This document shows, in pieces, positions 1 to 8,070 of a DNA stretch of 15,463 nucleotides. Origin of the DNA: Chloroflexota bacterium (GTDB lineage: Bacteria; Chloroflexota; Limnocylindria; QHBO01). The translations under genes were made by a program, and so were the position numbers. The DNA is taken from assembly GCA_013820865.1 (NCBI GenBank), contig JACDHU010000015.1, forward strand, positions 1-15,463, given 5' to 3'. Position 1 is the stretch's first letter. Every line of letters begins with the position of its first letter. The notes below the pieces were generated by a model. It had not been told where the DNA came from, searched no databases, and saw nothing but the letters and a program-made list of their open reading frames with translations.

Positions 1-1560
1 CGGCACACCCTGGCTCAACATGAGCGTGGCCAGGTAGTTGCGCTTCTGGCGCTCGCGGATCTCGATGACGGCCTCTTCATCGGTCTCGCCTTCGACGCCG
101 AAGTTCATGCTCTCGTTGTTATTGTCGCCGTCGTTGTTCTCCTCGCCATTCGCTTCGTTGTGCTTGGAGGTGTAGCTGACGAGGTCGTTGAGGGTGAACC
201 CGTCGTGCGCCGTGACGAAATTGACGCTGGCGTGGGGCTGACGACCGGAGCTCGCGTACAGGTCGGATGAACCGCTGAGCCGATACCCCAGCTCCGCCGC
301 CTGGCCGCCGACGCCCTTCCAGAAGCGGCGGACCGTGTCGCGATACTTGCCGTTCCACTCCGCCCATCCAACCGGGAAATTGCCGACCTGGTAGCCACCG
401 GGGCCGACGTCCCACGGCTCGGCGATCAGCTTGACCTGGCTGATGATCGGATCCTGGTGGATGATGTCGAAGAAGCTGCCGAGCTTGTCAACGTCGTACA
501 TCTCGCGCGCCAGCGCCGAGGCGAGGTCGAAGCGGAAGCCGTCGACGTGCATCTCGGTGACCCAATAGCGCAGCGAGTCCATGATCAACTGGAGCACCTT
601 GGGGCTCGTCGCGTCGAGCGTGTTGCCGGTTCCGGTGTAGTCGACGTAGTACCGCGGGTCTTCGGGGCTGAGCCGGTAGTAGGCCGCGTTGTCGATGCCC
701 CGAAAGCTGATGGTCGGTCCCTGGTGGTTGCCCTCGCCGGTGTGGTTGTAGACGACGTCGAGGAAGACCTCGATCCCCGCACCGTGGAGCCGCTTGACCA
801 TCGTTTTGAACTCGCTGACCGGCTCCCCCGTCGCGCTGTACCGCACGTCGGGCGCGAAGAAGCCGATGGTGTTATAGCCCCAGTAGTTGCTCAGGCCGCG
901 CTCCACGAGATGCCGATCGTTGACATGCTGGTGCACCGGCAACAGCTCGACGGCAGTGACGCCGAGGTTGGTCAGGTAGTCGAGCGCCGGAGCCGATCCC
1001 ATGCCGGCGTACGTGCCGCGCAGCTCCTCGGGCACCTCGGGGTGAAGCTGCGTGAAGCCCTTGACGTGGACCTCGTAGATCAGGGTGCGGTCGAACCCGG
1101 TTCGCGGGGCAGCATCATCGCCCCACACGAACGCCTGGTTGATGACCACGCTCTTCGGTGCGAACTCGGCGCTGTCGCGCTCGTCCAGCTCGTCTTCGCC
1201 GTCTTCTGCACCGATGCGGTAGCCGAACAGCGAGTCGTCCCACTTCACCGGGCCGTCGATGCGCTTGGCGTACGGGTCGATGAGCAGCTTCGACGGATTG
1301 AAGCGGTGGCCGTGCTTCGGTTCATACGGACCGTGGACGCGATAGCCGTAACGCTGACCCGGGCGGATGTCGGGCAGGTAGCCATGCCAGACCAGATCGG
1401 TCTGTTCGGTCAGGCGAATCTTCTGCTCGGCTCCGTCCACGTCAAGGAGACACAGGTCGACTGCCTCGGCGTTCTCGCTGAATAGGGCGAAGTTCACGCC
1501 GGACCCGTCCCAGGTCGCGCCGAGCGGATACGGATCGCCGCGCCAGACCCTCAGGGCCAT
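1..1560 (-). CDS. glgX: Glycogen debranching enzyme GlgX (isoamylase type), C-terminus cut by window edge
   Basis: A GH13 isoamylase-type enzyme that hydrolyses alpha-1,6 branch points of glycogen in the cytoplasm. From the ATG at 1560 the frame stays open for 520 residues to the left edge, so roughly the last quarter of a ~650-720 residue family protein is missing. The N-terminal ~140 residues look like a CBM48 domain (GATWDGSGVNFALFSENA near residues 14-31). The catalytic (beta/alpha)8 domain follows, with nucleophile D345 in GFRFDLAS, acid/base E381 in LIAEPWDVG and the transition-state Asp D453 in TAHDGFTLND. VVYNHTGEG is the usual GH13 region I. It is the last visible gene of the glgE-treS-mak cluster, 110 bp beyond the deaminase stop, so it may have its own promoter. 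I see no clear Shine-Dalgarno sequence. Confidence in family is very high; a TreX-like isoamylase role is the only real alternative. Confidence 0.96.
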   Translation of the reverse strand, partial: MALRVWRGDPYPLGATWDGSGVNFALFSENAEAVDLCLLDVDGAEQKIRLTEQTDLVWHGYLPDIRPGQRYGYRVHGPYEPKHGHRFNPSKLLIDPYAKRIDGPVKWDDSLFGYRIGAEDGEDELDERDSAEFAPKSVVINQAFVWGDDAAPRTGFDRTLIYEVHVKGFTQLHPEVPEELRGTYAGMGSAPALDYLTNLGVTAVELLPVHQHVNDRHLVERGLSNYWGYNTIGFFAPDVRYSATGEPVSEFKTMVKRLHGAGIEVFLDVVYNHTGEGNHQGPTISFRGIDNAAYYRLSPEDPRYYVDYTGTGNTLDATSPKVLQLIMDSLRYWVTEMHVDGFRFDLASALAREMYDVDKLGSFFDIIHQDPIISQVKLIAEPWDVGPGGYQVGNFPVGWAEWNGKYRDTVRRFWKGVGGQAAELGYRLSGSSDLYASSGRQPHASVNFVTAHDGFTLNDLVSYTSKHNEANGEENNDGDNNNESMNFGVEGETDEEAVIEIRERQKRNYLATLMLSQGVP

Positions 1561-1670
1561 GCCGGGTCGTGGTCGTCGCGCACGGGATTGGGGACGCGCG
1601 CATCGTTCAATCTCATCCGTGGAAGGGTACCCGGCTCATCTCCGATCCGTCCGACCGGCTTGCTTGACTT

Positions 1671-2147
1671 TCAGGATGATGCGTGGAACCGCCGGTGCAG
1701 GTCGCGCACCTGATCCGCTAGCCCGGGGACTGGACCCGCCACCACGACGCTGGGAGCAACCGCCTGGATCGGGAGGGTGACCACGGGAGGCGGCGGCACC
1801 CCGAGCTCGGTGAGCCAAGCCGCCAACTGCTTCGACGAGCTCACGTAGTAGATGCGACCGAGCCCGACCCAGCCGTGCGCGGCGGCGCACATCGGACAGT
1901 GCTCTCCCGACGTGTAGACGGTCGCCGATGCTCGTTGCTGCGGAGTCATGTTGGCCGCCGCCCAGCGTGCGAGTTCGAATTCGGGATGCCGCGTCCGGTC
2001 GCCGGAGGCCACACGATTGTGGTCTTCGGCGAGTACGGTCCCGTCCATGGCAACGAGCACCGAGCCGAACGGCTCGTCACCCGCCTCGAGTGCCTCTGCC
2101 GCCAGTGTTACGCATCGCTGAAGGTGTCGGAGGTCGGCTTCGTTCAC
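1671..2147 (-). CDS. Zinc-dependent nucleoside/cytidine-type deaminase (CDA fold)
   Basis: A small hydrolytic deaminase of the CMP/dCMP deaminase zinc-binding family (guanine deaminase, TadA and relatives). With the GTG start at 2147 it has 158 residues, a normal length for guanine/nucleoside deaminases. The zinc site is H54-P-E56 plus C84-P-M-C87 (EHCPMCAAAH), with E56 as proton shuttle. The N-terminus reads NEADLRHLQRCVTLAAEAL, the usual first helix. The frame stays open to 2315, but the extra 56 residues are Arg-rich, resemble no known domain and overlap the coding remnant on the other strand, so I reject that start. The first metal motif is HPE where most relatives have HAE or CAE. Substrate cannot be told from sequence: guanine, a cytosine nucleoside or a modified base are all possible. 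It lies between mak and glgX with no obvious link to glucan metabolism. Confidence 0.85.
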   Translation of the reverse strand: MNEADLRHLQRCVTLAAEALEAGDEPFGSVLVAMDGTVLAEDHNRVASGDRTRHPEFELARWAAANMTPQQRASATVYTSGEHCPMCAAAHGWVGLGRIYYVSSSKQLAAWLTELGVPPPPVVTLPIQAVAPSVVVAGPVPGLADQVRDLHRRFHASS

Positions 2148-2162
2148 GATGGCAGTTCTAGC

Positions 2163-2365
2163 ATGTTCGAGACCGATGCGGAGCTCCGTGAGCTCCGGCG
2201 CATGTTCGACGCGACGAGATCCATCGGATCTGAGGCGACACCTATGAATCGGACCCGTACACCTGGGGCGACGATTTCGACTTCTTCCGCATCCAGCCGG
2301 GCTCGATGTGGGCATACGCGTTCCATCCCGAAGAGTTCGCCGAGGAGGCGCGCTTCTGCGCCCGA
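2163..2365 (+). pseudogene. Remnant of a small oxidase-like gene (possibly PPOX/flavin split-barrel family) with its middle deleted
   Basis: Two protein-like pieces in different plus-strand frames sit here. From the ATG at 2163 the first ~18 residues read MFETDAELRELRRMFDAT, a typical amphipathic bacterial N-terminus. From about 2234, in another frame, comes GDTYESDPYTWGDDFDFFRI followed by QPGSMWAYAFHPEEFAEEAR, rich in aromatic and acidic residues as a real C-terminal domain would be. A TGA at 2231 in the second frame and the frame change show the two cannot be translated as one protein. The pieces remind me of the N- and C-termini of pyridoxamine-5'-phosphate-oxidase-like (PPOX/F420 split-barrel) proteins, but that comes from memory of the family and is uncertain. 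The simplest reading is a gene that lost its middle (~90-100 residues) at a junction near 2217-2236. It would have been divergent from the deaminase and convergent with mak. No separate stop codon is evident before mak. Confidence 0.5.
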
Positions 2366-3640
2366 TCAGGACCCGGCAGTCAACCGCTCCACGGCGGCGA
2401 GGGGAAGCCAGAGCCAGTCCGGGCGATTGTTCGCCTCATAACGGACTTCATAGCACGCCTTCTCGAGTTCGAACGCGTCCAATAGGCCGGCCTCCTTGGG
2501 ACCGATGCCGCCGTAGGCGCCAATGAACGCGCTTCGCGCGTCGGCCAACCAGGCTCCGGCTTCGAAGGCGAACGAGCGTTCGGCGGTGCGAGCGGCGTAG
2601 TCAAGGCTGCGCAGCATGCCGGCCACGTCGCGCAGGGGCGATGACGGCTGGCGCCGCTCGCCGAGTGGCCGCGCCGGCTCGCCCTCGAAGTCGACGACGC
2701 TGAAGCCGCCATCAGGTCGCTCCAGGAGTTGCCCCAGGTGGTAGTCGCCGTGGACACGACTTACCCGCGCCTCGCCGGTGGCGGAGCCGAACGTATCGGC
2801 GAATCGCGCCGTGATCCGTGGCGCCTGCTCGACCATCGCCGCATGAGCCACCCCGCTCGCTGCGGTGACGGCCTGCGCCAACTGGCGCTCAGCGGAGGTT
2901 CGCCATGCCGCGGTTTCGGTGACCGTGGCAGCGCGGGCCGGGAATGCCGGGTGGTACGGACGCGACGCCAGCGCCGCGTGCATACGCGCCGTGACCTCGC
3001 CGACTCGCACCGCCATCGCCGTCGCGCGCGGCCGGTCGGACGCCAGCGCGCTGAGCATGGCCGCCCAGGCATCGGCGGTGGAGGGGACGAACGCCTGGAG
3101 CATCGCTGCCGCCGCGGGGCCGTCATCGCTCTCGTAGGTGATGGCGCCGGCCAGCGCCGGCGTATCGGCGAAGCCGGCATCGGTCAGGAAGGCGCTCAGT
3201 TCGACGTCCGGATTGTCGCCAACTTCCAGGAGCCGATACAGCTTGAGGATGAGCCGATCCCCCAGCAGCACCGACGTGTTCGACTGCTCGACGCCCAACC
3301 GTCGCTCGTTCAGGTCCGGCGTCGCGCCAAGGAGCGCCGCCAGCGCATCGGTCCGGGAGGCGAGAAAACGGCCACGGGTGCCGCGCAGCTCGGCGTCGTC
3401 GGCGATGGCCCGGACCAGGGACGACCATGCGCCCTCACCGTCGATGGGCTCCCGGCCGTTGAGCGTCGGGACGAGGTATCGGTCAGGCGCGCCGCCATCG
3501 GCATACGCGATCTCGAGCACGCGCAGCTCACCCACGGTTAGGGGCGCCTGGTCGACTTCGATGACGGCAGCGACCGGGCGTTGCTTGGCGCGGAACCAGC
3601 GCTGGACGACGATCCAGTCTGGCGAGAATCCAGCCGTCAC
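2366..3640 (-). CDS. mak: Maltokinase (Mak/Pep2)
   Basis: ATP-dependent kinase that phosphorylates maltose to alpha-maltose-1-phosphate, the donor for GlgE. The protein has 424 residues, the usual stand-alone length. The N-terminal cap domain contains the QRWFRAKQRP segment (13-22). The kinase N-lobe has EQSNTSVLLGDRLILKLYR (118-136) with the probable ATP-binding lysine K133. The C-lobe carries the catalytic loop HGDYHLGQLL (297-306, base D299) and the metal-binding VVDFEGEPARPLGERR (315-330, D317), which is diagnostic for maltokinase. The start is GTG at 3640; an in-frame TAG at 3656-3658 rules out a longer protein. No Shine-Dalgarno is visible, but TAGAGC lies 12 nt upstream, in the position of a leaderless -10 element. 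It is 88 bp downstream of the GNAT gene, and in many bacteria mak is fused to treS, which supports joint function. Confidence 0.94.
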   Translation of the reverse strand: MTAGFSPDWIVVQRWFRAKQRPVAAVIEVDQAPLTVGELRVLEIAYADGGAPDRYLVPTLNGREPIDGEGAWSSLVRAIADDAELRGTRGRFLASRTDALAALLGATPDLNERRLGVEQSNTSVLLGDRLILKLYRLLEVGDNPDVELSAFLTDAGFADTPALAGAITYESDDGPAAAAMLQAFVPSTADAWAAMLSALASDRPRATAMAVRVGEVTARMHAALASRPYHPAFPARAATVTETAAWRTSAERQLAQAVTAASGVAHAAMVEQAPRITARFADTFGSATGEARVSRVHGDYHLGQLLERPDGGFSVVDFEGEPARPLGERRQPSSPLRDVAGMLRSLDYAARTAERSFAFEAGAWLADARSAFIGAYGGIGPKEAGLLDAFELEKACYEVRYEANNRPDWLWLPLAAVERLTAGS

Positions 3641-3728
3641 CGCGAACCCGTCGCTCTAGCCAGCCGGCGGGTACATGGCAGAGCGGGCGAGGGTGAGTCG
3701 GGTATGTGGCGGAGTCGAGGACGCCGAG

Positions 3729-4283
3729 TCATGCAGGTCCGTCCGTCGGCCAATCCCGGCGGAAGCGGACGATGGGACAAGGCACGTCGCCGAGAACCCA
3801 GGAGTGCTCGGCGACATCCATGGTCAATCCCATCCTCTCGTAGAAGCGGGTGGCCAGCGGGTTGTCACGGAACGCCCACACAAGCAGCGGATCGAACCCC
3901 CGCTGGCGCAGATCAGTAACGGCGTGCTCGTACAGCAGGCGTCCCAGACCGGTGCCGATCGCATCGGGGTCGAGGTACAGGTTGGTCAGCTCTCCCGCAC
4001 CGTCGGGAGGAGGCAGCCAGTGGGACCTCGCCGGCACCGTCGTGGCGTATCCGAGCACAGAACCGTCGCGCTCGGCGACCCAAGCGCGATTGGGGCTGTC
4101 CGAAGCTCGATTCTCGAACGCCGCGCGCCAGCTCGTCGGACCACCCTCGATCCACTCGTCCAGGACCACGTCGGGGACGACTCCACGATACGTCGCGTTC
4201 AAGGCGCGCCCGCTGATGCCGGCAAGAGCCTCGACATCGGCCGGGCCGGCCGAGCGAACGACGGCCCCGTCAACTCGCGGCAT
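3729..4283 (-). CDS. GNAT-family N-acetyltransferase inserted between treS and mak
   Basis: A 184-residue acetyltransferase of the GCN5-related (GNAT) fold, using acetyl-CoA on an unknown acceptor. Motif A, the pyrophosphate-binding loop, is at 103-117 (LYLDPDAIGTGLGRLL, the Q/RxxGxG/A pattern with a relaxed first residue). Motif B is NPLATRFYERMG (141-152), typical of the RimI/PhnO-like group. The N-terminal AGISGRALNATYRG is the usual helix 1 segment. Its ATG at 4283 lies 14 bp inside the end of treS, so translation is probably coupled and the gene belongs to the glgE-treS transcript. Nothing identifies the substrate; a protein, amino sugar or small amine are all possible. The overlap is a better argument than the sequence for any link with trehalose/glucan metabolism, and it may only be a hitch-hiker. 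Confidence 0.88.
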   Translation of the reverse strand: MPRVDGAVVRSAGPADVEALAGISGRALNATYRGVVPDVVLDEWIEGGPTSWRAAFENRASDSPNRAWVAERDGSVLGYATTVPARSHWLPPPDGAGELTNLYLDPDAIGTGLGRLLYEHAVTDLRQRGFDPLLVWAFRDNPLATRFYERMGLTMDVAEHSWVLGDVPCPIVRFRRDWPTDGPA

Positions 4284-5979
4284 TGGTCAGCTCGAACCAG
4301 AAGAAATCGTGGGAGCCGAGGGTGAGCAGGTACGGCAGCTCACCGATCGGCGGGAAATGCACCCGCCCGATGAGCTCCACCGGTACGCGCCCGTTGAAGT
4401 GTGAGAGATCGAGCTCCACGTACTGCGCGAACCGAGAGAGGTTCGCGACGCACAGGATGGTGACGCCCTCGTGCTCGCGCAGATATGCCAGGACGCGTCG
4501 GTTTTCGGGATGGAGGAACTCCAGGGAGCCTCGCCCGAAGACCGGATGAGCGCGACGCACGCGGATGAGGCGCTTCATCCAATTGAGCAGTGAGCCGGGC
4601 ACTCGGTGCTGCGCTTCAACGTTCACCGTCTGGAAGCCATAGACCGGATCGGCCACGAGTGGTGCGTAAAGCGCATGCACATCCGCGCGTGAGAAGCCGG
4701 CGTTGCGGTCGCCGGTCCACTGCATCGGCGTGCGAACGCCATTACGGTCGCCCAGATAGACGTTGTCTCCCATGCCGATCTCGTCGCCGTAATAGATGAC
4801 CGGCGTGCCGCGCATGCTGAACAGCAGCGAGTTGAGCAGCTCGATCCGGCGCCGGCTGTTGTCGACCAGCGGTGCCAGCCGTCGGCGAATCCCGACGTTG
4901 ATCCTCATGCGCGCGTCCTTGGCGTACTCGGTGTACATGAAGTCACGCTCCTCATCGGTCACCATCTCGAGGGTGAGCTCGTCGTGGTTGCGAAGGAAGA
5001 GCGCCCATTGGCCCTCGTCTGGGATTTCGGGCGTCTGGCCCATGATCTCGACGATCGGGTAGCGATCCTCGCGCCGCAGGGCGATCCAGATGCGCGGCAT
5101 GAGCGGGAAGTGGAAGGCCATGTGGCACTCAGGCTCCTCGGACGTGCCGAAGTACGGAAGCACGTCCGGCGGCCACTGGTTCGCCTCGGCGAGAAGCATG
5201 CGTCCGGAATACCGCTCGTCCATCCCGGCCCGAAGGCGCTTCAGCACGGCGTGCGTCTCTGGCAGGTTCTCGCCGTTCGTTCCCTCGCGCTCGACGAGAT
5301 AGGGCACGGCGTCCAGGCGCAGCCCGTCGACGCCGAGGTCCAGCCAGAAGCGCATGACGCGCAGGATGGCGCGGATGACCTGCGGATTGTCGTAGTTCAG
5401 GTCGGGCTGATGGCTGAAGAACCGATGCCAGAAATACTGCTGCGACTCCTGGTCCCAGGTCCAGTTGCTGGTCTCGGTATCGGTGAAGATGATGCGCGCA
5501 TCGGTGTATTTCTGGTCGCTGTCGCTCCAGACATACCAGTCGCGCTTTGCGTTCTTGCGGCTGGCGCGCGCCTCGACGAACCATGGATGCTGATCGCTGG
5601 TGTGGTTGACCACCAGCTCCGTGATGACGCGCAGCCCACGCCGATGCGCCTCGCGCACGAAGGTCCGGAAGTCACGCAACGTGCCGTAGTCGGGATGCAC
5701 CTGGGTGAACAGTGCGATGTCGTAGCCGTCATCCTTGAGCGGTGACGGATAGAACGGCAGCAGCCAGACGGCCGTCACGCCCAGGTCGGCGATGTAGTCG
5801 AGCTTCTCCGCCAGTCCGGCGAAGTCACCCATTCCGTCGCCGCTCGAGTCGGCGAAGGCCTTCACGTGCAGCTGGTAGATGATCGCGTCCTTGTACCAGT
5901 GCGGATCATCGCGCAGGAGCTGCGGCGCAGCGATTTCTGCCGCGTCGCGCACCGGTAGCTGCGGAGCTGGTCTAGTCAA
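4270..5979 (-). CDS. treS: Trehalose synthase (maltose alpha-D-glucosyltransferase) TreS
   Basis: GH13 enzyme that reversibly isomerises maltose and trehalose by intramolecular transglucosylation in the cytoplasm. The protein has 569 residues, matching stand-alone TreS. The TreS signature DPHWYKDAIIYQLHVKAF (25-42) is followed by the barrel with VVNHTSDQHPWF (123-134), nucleophile D223 in DGLRLDAVPYL, acid/base E265 in LLAEANQWP and H332-D333 in FLRNHDELTLEM. The C-terminal beta domain ends in HDFFWFEL. No maltokinase domain is fused; mak is separate, two genes on. The TTG at 5979 is the first possible start after the in-frame glgE stop at 5989-5991. A GTG at 5952 (residue 10) is an alternative and would leave TAGACC 16 nt upstream as a possible -10. 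The glgE-treS gap is only 9 bp, so co-transcription is likely. Confidence 0.95.
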   Translation of the reverse strand: MTRPAPQLPVRDAAEIAAPQLLRDDPHWYKDAIIYQLHVKAFADSSGDGMGDFAGLAEKLDYIADLGVTAVWLLPFYPSPLKDDGYDIALFTQVHPDYGTLRDFRTFVREAHRRGLRVITELVVNHTSDQHPWFVEARASRKNAKRDWYVWSDSDQKYTDARIIFTDTETSNWTWDQESQQYFWHRFFSHQPDLNYDNPQVIRAILRVMRFWLDLGVDGLRLDAVPYLVEREGTNGENLPETHAVLKRLRAGMDERYSGRMLLAEANQWPPDVLPYFGTSEEPECHMAFHFPLMPRIWIALRREDRYPIVEIMGQTPEIPDEGQWALFLRNHDELTLEMVTDEERDFMYTEYAKDARMRINVGIRRRLAPLVDNSRRRIELLNSLLFSMRGTPVIYYGDEIGMGDNVYLGDRNGVRTPMQWTGDRNAGFSRADVHALYAPLVADPVYGFQTVNVEAQHRVPGSLLNWMKRLIRVRRAHPVFGRGSLEFLHPENRRVLAYLREHEGVTILCVANLSRFAQYVELDLSHFNGRVPVELIGRVHFPPIGELPYLLTLGSHDFFWFELTNAAS

Positions 5980-5988
5980 CTGACCTGG

Positions 5989-8070
5989 TCAACCTCCCAT
6001 GACGGGGGTGATGGTGAAGATGCGGAACGGCTCCCCCGCCGGATCGAGCACCATCGGCAGATCGGCCCCCCGCTCGCGCGAGCTGCCGCCGCTCAGCAGG
6101 TCGGTGACGAGATACTCCTCATCCCAACCGATGCCGAGCGCCGGCAGGTCGGGGTGCAGGATCGCACGCTCGGCGCTGCGCGGATCGGTGTTGACCGCCA
6201 CGTAGACCGCGTCTCGCCATCGATGCGGATGTCCGGTCAACGGATCTACCCGACCGTGAGGGAGCGCCTTACGGTAGAAGAGGGTCCGCTCACCGGTGAC
6301 GCTCTCGAAGCGCAGGTTGTCGTAGCGTTGCAGGGCCGGGCGCTGTTGGCGCAATCGGTTCAGCTCGCCGACAAGCACCTTGATGTGCCCCTTGGCGTCC
6401 CAGTTGCGCGCTCGGATCTGGTACTTCTCCGAATCGAGGTACTCCTCGCGTTCGCCGAGACGCGCCGACTCGCACAGCTCCCAGCCCGAATAGATGCCGA
6501 ACGAGCTGGACAGTGTGGCGGCGAGCACCGAACGAACGACAAATGCTGCCCGGCCATGATCAGTGTGGGGCGGGTTGATGTCGGGCGTGTTCGTGAACAG
6601 GTTGCCGCGGAAGTACTCGTGCATCTCCCCCTGGGTGAGCTCGGTGAGATAGTCGCGCAGCTCGACAGCAGTCTCGCGCCAGGTGAAGTAGGTGTAACTC
6701 TGCGTGAAGCCGATCTTGGCCAGCTGTCGCATCATCTTCGGCTTCGTGAACGCCTCCGACAGGAAGATCACCTCGGGATGCTCCGCTTGGATGGACCGAA
6801 TGAGCCAGGCCCAGAACGCGATTGGCTTGGTGTGCGGGTTATCGACCCGGAAGATCTTCACGCCGCGCTCGATCCAGACCTCGAACACGCGCTGCCATTC
6901 GAGCCACAGGGCCTCGCGAGCGGCGGCACCGTCGCCGTCGAAGGCGATCGGGTAGATGTCCTGGTATTTCTTCGGCGGGTTCTCCGCGTATTTGATGGTG
7001 CCGTCCGGCGAGTGCCGGAACCACTCGGGATGCTCGAGCACGTGCGGGTGATCTGGGCTGGCCTGGATGGCGAGGTCCATCGCCAGCTCCATGCCGTGCG
7101 CCTCGACCGCCTTCCGAAAATGCAGGAACCCCTCGAGGCCCCCCAGCTCCGGCGCAACCGCGTCATGGCCACCGTCTGCTGAGCCGATGGCGTACGGCGA
7201 CCCGACGTCATCGCGCGACGCATCCAACGTGTTGTTGGGTCCCTTGCGGTTCGTGAGCCCGATGGGGTGAATCGGTGGCAGGTACACGACGTCGAAGCCC
7301 ATGGCGGCGATATCGGCAAGGCGCGACTCCGCCTGTTCGAAGGTCGTGGCCGTTGGCCGGGCCGGCGTGCGGCTCTGCGATCGAGGGAATAGCTCGTACC
7401 AGGCACCGAAGCGGGCACGCTCCCGATCCACGACCAGCCGCAGCTCTTCCGAGCGTGACGCGGCCCGGCGGTCGGGATGCCGCCGCATGGCGGCCAGCAG
7501 CTCATCGCCGCCCAGGGCGGAGGCACGCGTCGCCTCAGAGCGCGCGCGCTTCAACGCCACCAGCGAGTCGCCGATGAGTCGGGCGTCATCGCTCGCGCCG
7601 GCCGTCTCGGAGCGAGCGAGCGCGGCAACCAGCAGCAGGCGGCCTTCCTCGATCTCGTTCGGTACGGCGACGCCGGCATCGACCTTCTTGCGCAGCCCGT
7701 CCCGCCACGACCCGAACAGGTCGCGCCATGCCTCGACCGCGTACCGATGCCACCGGTTGCGGGTCAGCTGAACGTGTCCGGACCAGCGGTCGTTGTCGAT
7801 CGGACGCATGGGTGCCTCGCGCCACGCGCCCTCGTCATCGGCCCGAAGCAGGATGGCCGCGTCGAGCAGGTCGTGGCCATCGGCGAAAATGTCGGCGGTC
7901 ACCAGCAACTCGTCACCGACGACGCGCTTCACCGGGTGAAGCCCGCCGTCGAGCGCGGGACTGATGCGCTCGATGATGATGCTACGACGCGTGCCAACGG
8001 CCCGCGCATCGGGCTCTGCATGCTGGACGGTCGCGCCCATCCGGCGGACGCTCTCTCTGGTGGTCGTCAT
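5989..8070 (-). CDS. glgE: Alpha-1,4-glucan:maltose-1-phosphate maltosyltransferase GlgE
   Basis: GH13_3 enzyme that transfers maltosyl units from maltose-1-phosphate to the non-reducing end of alpha-1,4-glucan. It has 693 residues, in the family range (~660-700). An N-terminal beta-sandwich (about 30-135, RISPALDGGLHPVKRVVGD to the GLRKKVDAG segment) leads to a helical S-domain (about 140-225). The barrel follows, with YLPPIHPIGLTNRKGPNN (263-280), nucleophile D410 in KIFRVDNPHTKP and acid/base E439 in FLSEAFTKPKMM. PPKKYQDIYPI (365-375) is typical of GlgE and separates it from other GH13 enzymes. The first ~28 residues are poorly conserved, so an internal start is possible, though the ATG at 8070 is preceded by TAGGGT 12 nt upstream. 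It is the first gene of the glucan cluster and divergent from the sugar dehydrogenase. Confidence 0.96.
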   Translation of the reverse strand: MTTTRESVRRMGATVQHAEPDARAVGTRRSIIIERISPALDGGLHPVKRVVGDELLVTADIFADGHDLLDAAILLRADDEGAWREAPMRPIDNDRWSGHVQLTRNRWHRYAVEAWRDLFGSWRDGLRKKVDAGVAVPNEIEEGRLLLVAALARSETAGASDDARLIGDSLVALKRARSEATRASALGGDELLAAMRRHPDRRAASRSEELRLVVDRERARFGAWYELFPRSQSRTPARPTATTFEQAESRLADIAAMGFDVVYLPPIHPIGLTNRKGPNNTLDASRDDVGSPYAIGSADGGHDAVAPELGGLEGFLHFRKAVEAHGMELAMDLAIQASPDHPHVLEHPEWFRHSPDGTIKYAENPPKKYQDIYPIAFDGDGAAAREALWLEWQRVFEVWIERGVKIFRVDNPHTKPIAFWAWLIRSIQAEHPEVIFLSEAFTKPKMMRQLAKIGFTQSYTYFTWRETAVELRDYLTELTQGEMHEYFRGNLFTNTPDINPPHTDHGRAAFVVRSVLAATLSSSFGIYSGWELCESARLGEREEYLDSEKYQIRARNWDAKGHIKVLVGELNRLRQQRPALQRYDNLRFESVTGERTLFYRKALPHGRVDPLTGHPHRWRDAVYVAVNTDPRSAERAILHPDLPALGIGWDEEYLVTDLLSGGSSRERGADLPMVLDPAGEPFRIFTITPVMGG

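Noticed and set aside
457..1485. Long plus-strand ORF opposite glgX
   Set aside because: It mirrors glgX codons on the other strand; the translation is Val/Asp/Arg-rich with no motif, a usual product of GC-rich third positions.
1671..2147. Assignment of the deaminase as TadA
   Set aside because: The HPE motif and the C-terminal half differ from TadA, so only the broader deaminase family is supported.
2148..2315. N-terminal extension of the deaminase by 56 residues
   Set aside because: Arg/Cys/Pro-rich and opposite the plus-strand coding remnant; the GTG start at 2147 gives the standard family N-terminus.
6154..7182. 342-codon plus-strand ORF opposite glgE
   Set aside because: Fully antisense to conserved catalytic parts of GlgE and lacks recognisable protein features.
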